Shown here piece by piece: positions 58,943 through 64,000 of a stretch of DNA of 64,000 nt. Where the stretch lies: positions 572,034 to 636,033 of the forward strand of contig SCFE01000078.1 of NCBI GenBank assembly GCA_004352715.1, written 5' to 3'. The notes beneath the pieces are model-generated. The model did not search any database. It was not told the origin of the DNA and was given only the letters and a program-made list of their open reading frames with translations. Every line of letters begins with the position of its first letter. Within the stretch, counting starts at the first letter, position 1. A program made the translations under genes and the position numbers. The DNA is from Hofstenia miamia (taxonomy: Eukaryota > Xenacoelomorpha > Acoela).

Positions 58943-60032
58943 TTAAACAGTCAACAAAATCATTTTTGGAATGATGAACTGCAATATGATTGGCATGATT
59001 TGCATGGGCAAACAAGATAATAGATAATGTGTGAATCTAATATCAATATTAAAAGTGCAGTTTAGATGTAATCTGCAATAAACTAGAAGATTTCTTTTGA
59101 CAATGCAGTAATCATCAAATAAATTAATATTTGTGCTCGTATGAATAAAGTTAGCCAAGCGAGTGTTGGGGTTAAAATAGAAGTAAGCTGTTTTTGACTC
59201 CTTCACACATGTTACTTGAAAGAGATTAAAATTTTTAGAACGTAATCCTGGGCGGTTTGGGTAATATAAAGATAAATAATCCAAAGCATTGAGATCCAAG
59301 CGGTTTGTTAAAAGTTTGTTTAAANATATTAAAAGTGCAGTTTAGACGTAATCTGCAATAAACTAGAAGATTTCTTTTGACAATGCAGTAATCATCAAAT
59401 AAATTAATATTTGTGCTCGTATGAATAAAGTTAGCCAAGCGAGTGTTGGGGTTAAAATAGAAGTAAGCTGTTTTTGACTCCTTCACACATGTTACTTGAA
59501 AGAGATTAAAATTTTTAGAACGTAATCCTGGGCGGTTTGGGTAATATAAGGATAAATAATCCAAGGCATTGAGATCCAAGCGGTTTGTTAAAAGTTTGTT
59601 TAAATAAATCAAATCTTAGAATTGAAATAGTAGAGGAATTGGGAATAAGTTGAGGTAGAAGTCTAGTCTATAGTTTCCGATATTTTGAATCCACTTAGTA
59701 CATCGACGCTGTAAACGTTCTAATTTATCAACATCACCTGAGGATGGAAACCAAATTTGAGATGCATACATGAAGGGAGTCAGGATTATAGATTTGTAAA
59801 GAGTAAGTTTTACGTCGTATGAAGTATTAAAGGGAATTGATCTCTTTAATAACATAAAAGAATGATTACACTTTTTTATTTTTTCAGTTACATGTAGAGC
59901 CCAGGATAAATTATGACTAAAATAGACACCAAGATCTTTAACATATGCAATAGGCTTAAGCATTGAACCTTCAATTTGAATAGACGAATCAGATATAGGA
60001 TAAGAGATATACTCACACTTTTTCTTTGTCAT
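58943..60032 (-). pseudogene. LINE ORF2 C-terminal remnant, with a duplicated contig end
   Basis: The minus-strand frame 60032-59616 encodes IAYVKDLGVYFSHNLSWALH, then MLLKRSIPFNTSYDVKLTLY and ERLQRRCTKWIQNIGNY. This is the region after the RT domain of CR1/Jockey-type LINEs (VKDLGV.FS..LSW..H). The next frame carries LNALDYLSLYYPNRPGLRSK and NLFQVTCVKESKTAYFYFNP. That part is present twice (59612-59326 and 59324-59048) with about three differences, joined by a single N at 59325. It is therefore probably one LINE in two alleles. The copy is 5'-truncated near 60.04 kb. Confidence 0.8.
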
Positions 60033-62050
60033 TTACTGTTTTCAGCATGACTTCTTGAAGCTAATAGTAGGTACTTTAAATTAATGTTTAACAACCGTTA
60101 CTTCACAATGTAGTTACAAAAAATTAAAAGGTGTGAAGTGAATTAATTTCATTTGAATTTAACATATTTCAGTTGTTTCTTTTGAAAATGTTTTTACTAA
60201 TACTTTACTAAATCTATGTGAACCTCATTACTCTATGCATGCGAACTTCCCTAATTTTTGTTAAAAAGCACATCTATAATACTCAGGAAGTTATTTTTAG
60301 GGTAAGTGTGCATGCTCTGACCATATTTTGAGATGAATTGAATCCCAAATTCAAAATCAATGTATTAATATGGTTCTACATATAATAAAATAATATGAAA
60401 CAGAATAATTTATTCAGTGGCTTAGGGTTTACATAGCGAAAAATGTACACTTACTGAAATAAGTAAATTTTTATAATTGGAAAGTTGGAAAGTGTACTTA
60501 TTTATTTTTAAAAATATCTAGCCCAAAATAATAATGCACTTAATTATTTAACACCCCTATTCAGTGGTAGTTCTCATAAAACATATTTATTAGGCTTAAA
60601 AGTGCACAATTTGTTATTCATCGTTAATTCGTATAATACCTATGCAGCTCTTCATTTCTTGTCGCATTAATTCCGTATTTTTCTGACCCATAAATTATTC
60701 GGAATTTTGCGGTGCGATGCGGTGGCAATTTCTTGTACCTGCACATGTTTCAAATTAGTGTACGAGCAATAAATCGATTAAATTCTCACGGAGTTTTTGT
60801 CCACTCTAATATATATCTAGTAAATTTGGGTATAATCTTTATATAATAAAGCATGATTTTCTTTGTTTGTAATGATATCACTCTCATTGTATATACTAGA
60901 ACCTTACAAAATCGTGAATAAGATGTAAATAGAAGATATAATAAACAGTGGAATAGATTTGGATCACAAATAATAATCTATAAATCAAATTTTGCTTAAA
61001 GAATAATAATTTGTAGCACTTTCTGATCTGTGTGTCTGCAATCCAGACGCTTCCCAGTGATCATTTCACGGATATAAATTCTTCCTGTTAAATGAATAGT
61101 AAATATTTATGTTAAGACAACCTCAATAGCAGCTTGAAGATTCAGCTGTGTAAATAAAAAGATGATAGTATCACCAAATACACTGCAAGTAAAACACAAA
61201 AATATAACACAGATGAATTAATTTCTGTTCAATGGAAAAACTGAGGTGGAATAAACACAAATACATATTTCCCTATTCGTCTGATTTATTTTCCAACTAG
61301 AACTGATAATAGTACACTGTGATCAATGCTAAATGGAATCAACGATTTATTATTAAAGAATTTGTTAAATTTCAATTACTACTGTGTCATTTTACTTTTT
61401 CATGTATTTCAATATGCATAGTCGACGTGCCATAGCATGTGTTGTGTTCGAACTGAAAATTCTAATCAGTAATGACGTAATGCTCTTCCGAAGAAGGTAT
61501 TTTTTAACTAGTGATTAGTTCACTTGTACTTCAGACAGGACAAGACCCAAACTGCTTCGGTATTAAATCTGGCATGGCATAAAACTCCTTAATCCTGGTT
61601 GTCCATAAAAGAAGACACGTTATAAAAGTATTCCTACACCTTCCAAATGCACATTTTAGTTTTAGGAACAATCATATTCCAAAAAGTACAAAGATTTTTC
61701 TACTTAGGAATATCATAATCAAAATACTAGCAGTCATGCAAACAAATTGATATGATTTATGATTTCCTTGATAATTCCCAAAATATAATAAAAGTAGAAT
61801 TATGGAAGGGGTGGAAATAAACTTGTCATTGAGTAAACAGATTGATCCTATAAATATTTGAAAGCCAATAATAAATCAGTATGACTTTTACCATTAAGGT
61901 TGATGGGTAGAAGACAGTAATTATATATTGTTATCACAATCCATCAATATTGTTGTTTTAAGCCAACCTATGGCACATAAATTATAAATCAAAGCGGTAA
62001 AAAAAGTACCTGCACTAAAACCATACAAAACAAACAAGAGTTAATCCATT
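60033..62050. other. 2 kb without a recognised gene
   Basis: A+T-rich DNA; no motif, terminus or exon was recognised. Confidence 0.45.
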
Positions 62051-62078
62051 TAATAAATGAAAATGATATACATATAAA

Positions 62079-62117
<39 letters not shown>

Positions 62118-62226
62118 NNNNNNNNNNNNNNNNNNNNNNNNNNNNNNNNNNNNNNNNNNNNNNNNNNNNNNNNNNNNNNNNNNNNNNNNNNNNNNNNNNN
62201 NNNNNNNNNNNNNNNNNNNNNNNNNN

Positions 62227-62256
<30 letters not shown>
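62079..62256. repeat. (AT)n microsatellite around a 109-N gap
   Basis: TATATA runs on both sides of the gap (62118-62226) show that the gap lies within the simple repeat. Confidence 0.95.
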
Positions 62257-62258
<2 letters not shown>

Positions 62259-62489
62259 TCACGTACTCGGTCAAGTTTTTAAAATTGATTCTGATTGGCT
62301 AAGAAAAATAATTATCGGTAAAAATCATAAACATTTAAGAACTACGGTCGTGAAATGCATTTTAGGGTCTATTTTTTCAATGTTTTCAAAAACTTTCGCG
62401 GGATTTTGCCTCCTCTTTGGTCATTTGTTTGATCACGAGTAAGATGTCCCCCATTAGATATTCCTTCGTAAGTTAATGGCTACTTAACC

Positions 62490-62850
62490 AGAATTGGAAC
62501 CGGGCCGGATTTTATTCTCAGTACCTAGCGGCCCAGTTTAATAAGATCCAAGCCCAGCTCTGATCCGTTGTCTTACTGTGATTTCGGCCAAGCCCAATTT
62601 AACAAAAAATCAAGCATGGTCCCTATTCCTAATTAATATTGTAAGCAACGCCTTTTCTTAAAAACTACCTACATTCTTGACTTTAAACTACTCAGCGCCT
62701 CTACATTTTCAAACAATTTTCTTAAAGCTTATTGAAACACTTCGATATCGTTGAATATTGAAAAATCTATGGCAGTGTTGTAAGCAACTCCACAAAATTA
62801 ACCGGCTGGTTCGGCTCGGTTGAGCTTAAGCTCTGTTCGGCTTCAAATTT
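62490..62850. repeat. Degenerate GGGCC / GCTCGGTTCGGCTT low-complexity patches
   Basis: Words such as CCGGGCCGG, AAGCCCAG, CGGCCAAGCCCAA and GGCTGGTTCGGCTCGGTTGAGC cluster here. They resemble the patches at 19.25 kb and 22.9 kb. Confidence 0.45.
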
Positions 62851-63298
62851 CTGATTGGAGGATGATTCTTTAAAATTAAGCAAGAACATTGAGAAAAATG
62901 GTGTATACAAAAACCGGTCAAAACCTGTTTTCCCTTGCAGATCTAAATTTCAGCAATACCGGAGGTGTGCAACTTTGCGCATACAGGGTCTTTCTAAACC
63001 CAAGCCCTAAAAATGTGCATCATAGAACCATGGATATATCTTTAGTGGTCTCATGATATCATTACTCAATAGCTAATGGAATTTGAACTTCGATATTGAT
63101 AATTTTAAAGTATAACTTTTTATCAGCATATATGAAATATTTTAAGTGCCATATATTTTAGATCAATGTCTAGCTATTAACAATGCTTAGCTACATAGGC
63201 ATGCCTAAGTGCAAATTTATTACATCCCAAAGCATTATAAAATTTCTACACGCCTAATAATAAGATAATAGTGCATTAAAGTTTTTTTATAGAAACTA

Positions 63299-63670
63299 TC
63301 AAAAATTGCAAGATGAACTTGGGTTACTTAGAATTAATATAATAATGAAAATTGGAAATGCATTATAATTCAAATTTCCTAAAGATGTTTTTTTCATGTC
63401 CTGGCCCGTTCCAACATTGTGCCGAATCATATTCCGATTAAATTTTGACCTGGACATGATCTTCAAATTTTCAAATCTGACCAGAAACCTTAAAAGTTGC
63501 GTTTGAAGAACGTGATGTGGTGCAGTTTTACCTAACAATGACAATGCAAGAACAATTTTCGAATCTGTGAATTTTAGATGTTCTTCAAAGCGTTTAAGTT
63601 TTGAGCTCATCATTGCAGTAATTAGGGGCATCACTAAGGTTAAGTCAAGCCTGTAAACTAATTCTTGCAA
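63299..63670 (-). CDS. Unrecognised 123-codon ORF, possible exon
   Basis: One of the longest non-transposon frames in the window. It begins MQELVYRLDLTLVMPLITAM and includes HHVLQTQLLRFLVRFENLKI, with a balanced composition that looks more protein-like than chance frames. A TTTGCAAG sequence upstream could act as an acceptor. No domain was recognised, and no splice partners are visible before the window ends. It could be an old transposon piece. Confidence 0.25.
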   Translation of the reverse strand: MQELVYRLDLTLVMPLITAMMSSKLKRFEEHLKFTDSKIVLALSLLGKTAPHHVLQTQLLRFLVRFENLKIMSRSKFNRNMIRHNVGTGQDMKKTSLGNLNYNAFPIFIIILILSNPSSSCNF

Positions 63671-64000
63671 AGATCATTTGAATTTAATTGCATATTAGCA
63701 AAATTTACGTACTGGTACTTATTTTATTAATGTGTGATGTTGTGCTGTAAATTGAATTTTAATTTTTTACTCCATATTAGCAGATATGTAGAAGTATTAT
63801 TTTCAAAAGTTTACTTATTGCTATATATTTGCCTTTGCCATCATTAATACTTTGATTTTATCAAAAATTTATCAACCTATAAAAACATAAATCGTATTAG
63901 GGGATTTCCCAAATGCCATGATAACATCATCAACGATGTAAGGACTTCCTGAAAATATTTTATCATTGATAATAATTTGTTGATTTTAGACGTGAGGTGT

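Noticed and set aside
62984-63010. TACAGGGTCTTTCTAAAC as a second mariner-type terminus
   Set aside because: Only the first eight bases fit and no inverted partner was found.

Overview
The window is a gene-poor stretch of an animal (invertebrate metazoan) nuclear genome. It is very A+T-rich (about 70% by inspection). It carries intron-containing genes with GT..AG splice sites, many decayed LINE and hAT/mariner-type elements, AT-type microsatellites and scaffold gaps. The gene content (ARIH1-type RBR ubiquitin ligase, tetraspanin, transgelin/calponin-family protein) is generally metazoan. I cannot name the phylum from it.

Layout. 788-4394 (minus) holds the 5' five coding exons of an Ariadne-1/ARIH1-like E3 ligase, whose 3' part runs off the left edge. 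A 1.3 kb hAT-like non-autonomous element sits in its third intron. 6441-7283 (plus) is an intact, intronless tetraspanin, divergent from ARIH1. 7.5-9.6 kb, 11.2-12.4 kb and 14.1-17.4 kb are LINE remains, including a tail-to-tail pair that meets near 15.67 kb. 18797-28144 (minus) is a transgelin/calponin-like gene: three exons were found, one internal exon and the first exon were not. Its introns hold a second hAT copy, a GC-rich repeat, a mariner-like end and a gap. 28.1-37.8 kb shows no recognisable gene. 37796-39836 (plus) and 51321-53001 (plus) are two small proteins with two membrane segments and a cysteine-containing loop that I do not recognise as a named family. Between them lie a LINE 3' end (45.1-46.0 kb) and a dead DD37D mariner (46283-47897). 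52.15-60.0 kb is dense in small DNA transposons (a MITE, hAT ends, a hAT transposase C-terminus), a second GC-rich repeat copy and a LINE. The last 4 kb are nearly empty.

Assembly. Several single-N joints and one 331-N gap are flanked by duplicated sequence. They look like unmerged haplotype or overlapping contig ends rather than real tandem duplications: 54.17-55.14 kb, 56.92-58.43 kb, 59.05-59.61 kb, and the gap inside the mariner.

The genes do not form an operon or a pathway; they are independent housekeeping, membrane and cytoskeletal genes embedded in repeats. No CRISPR array, prophage, rRNA or convincing tRNA was seen. The least explained items are the two small two-pass Cys-loop proteins, the GC-rich repeat that seems to be present/absent between haplotypes, and a marked excess of the palindromic octamer TAGGCCTA.
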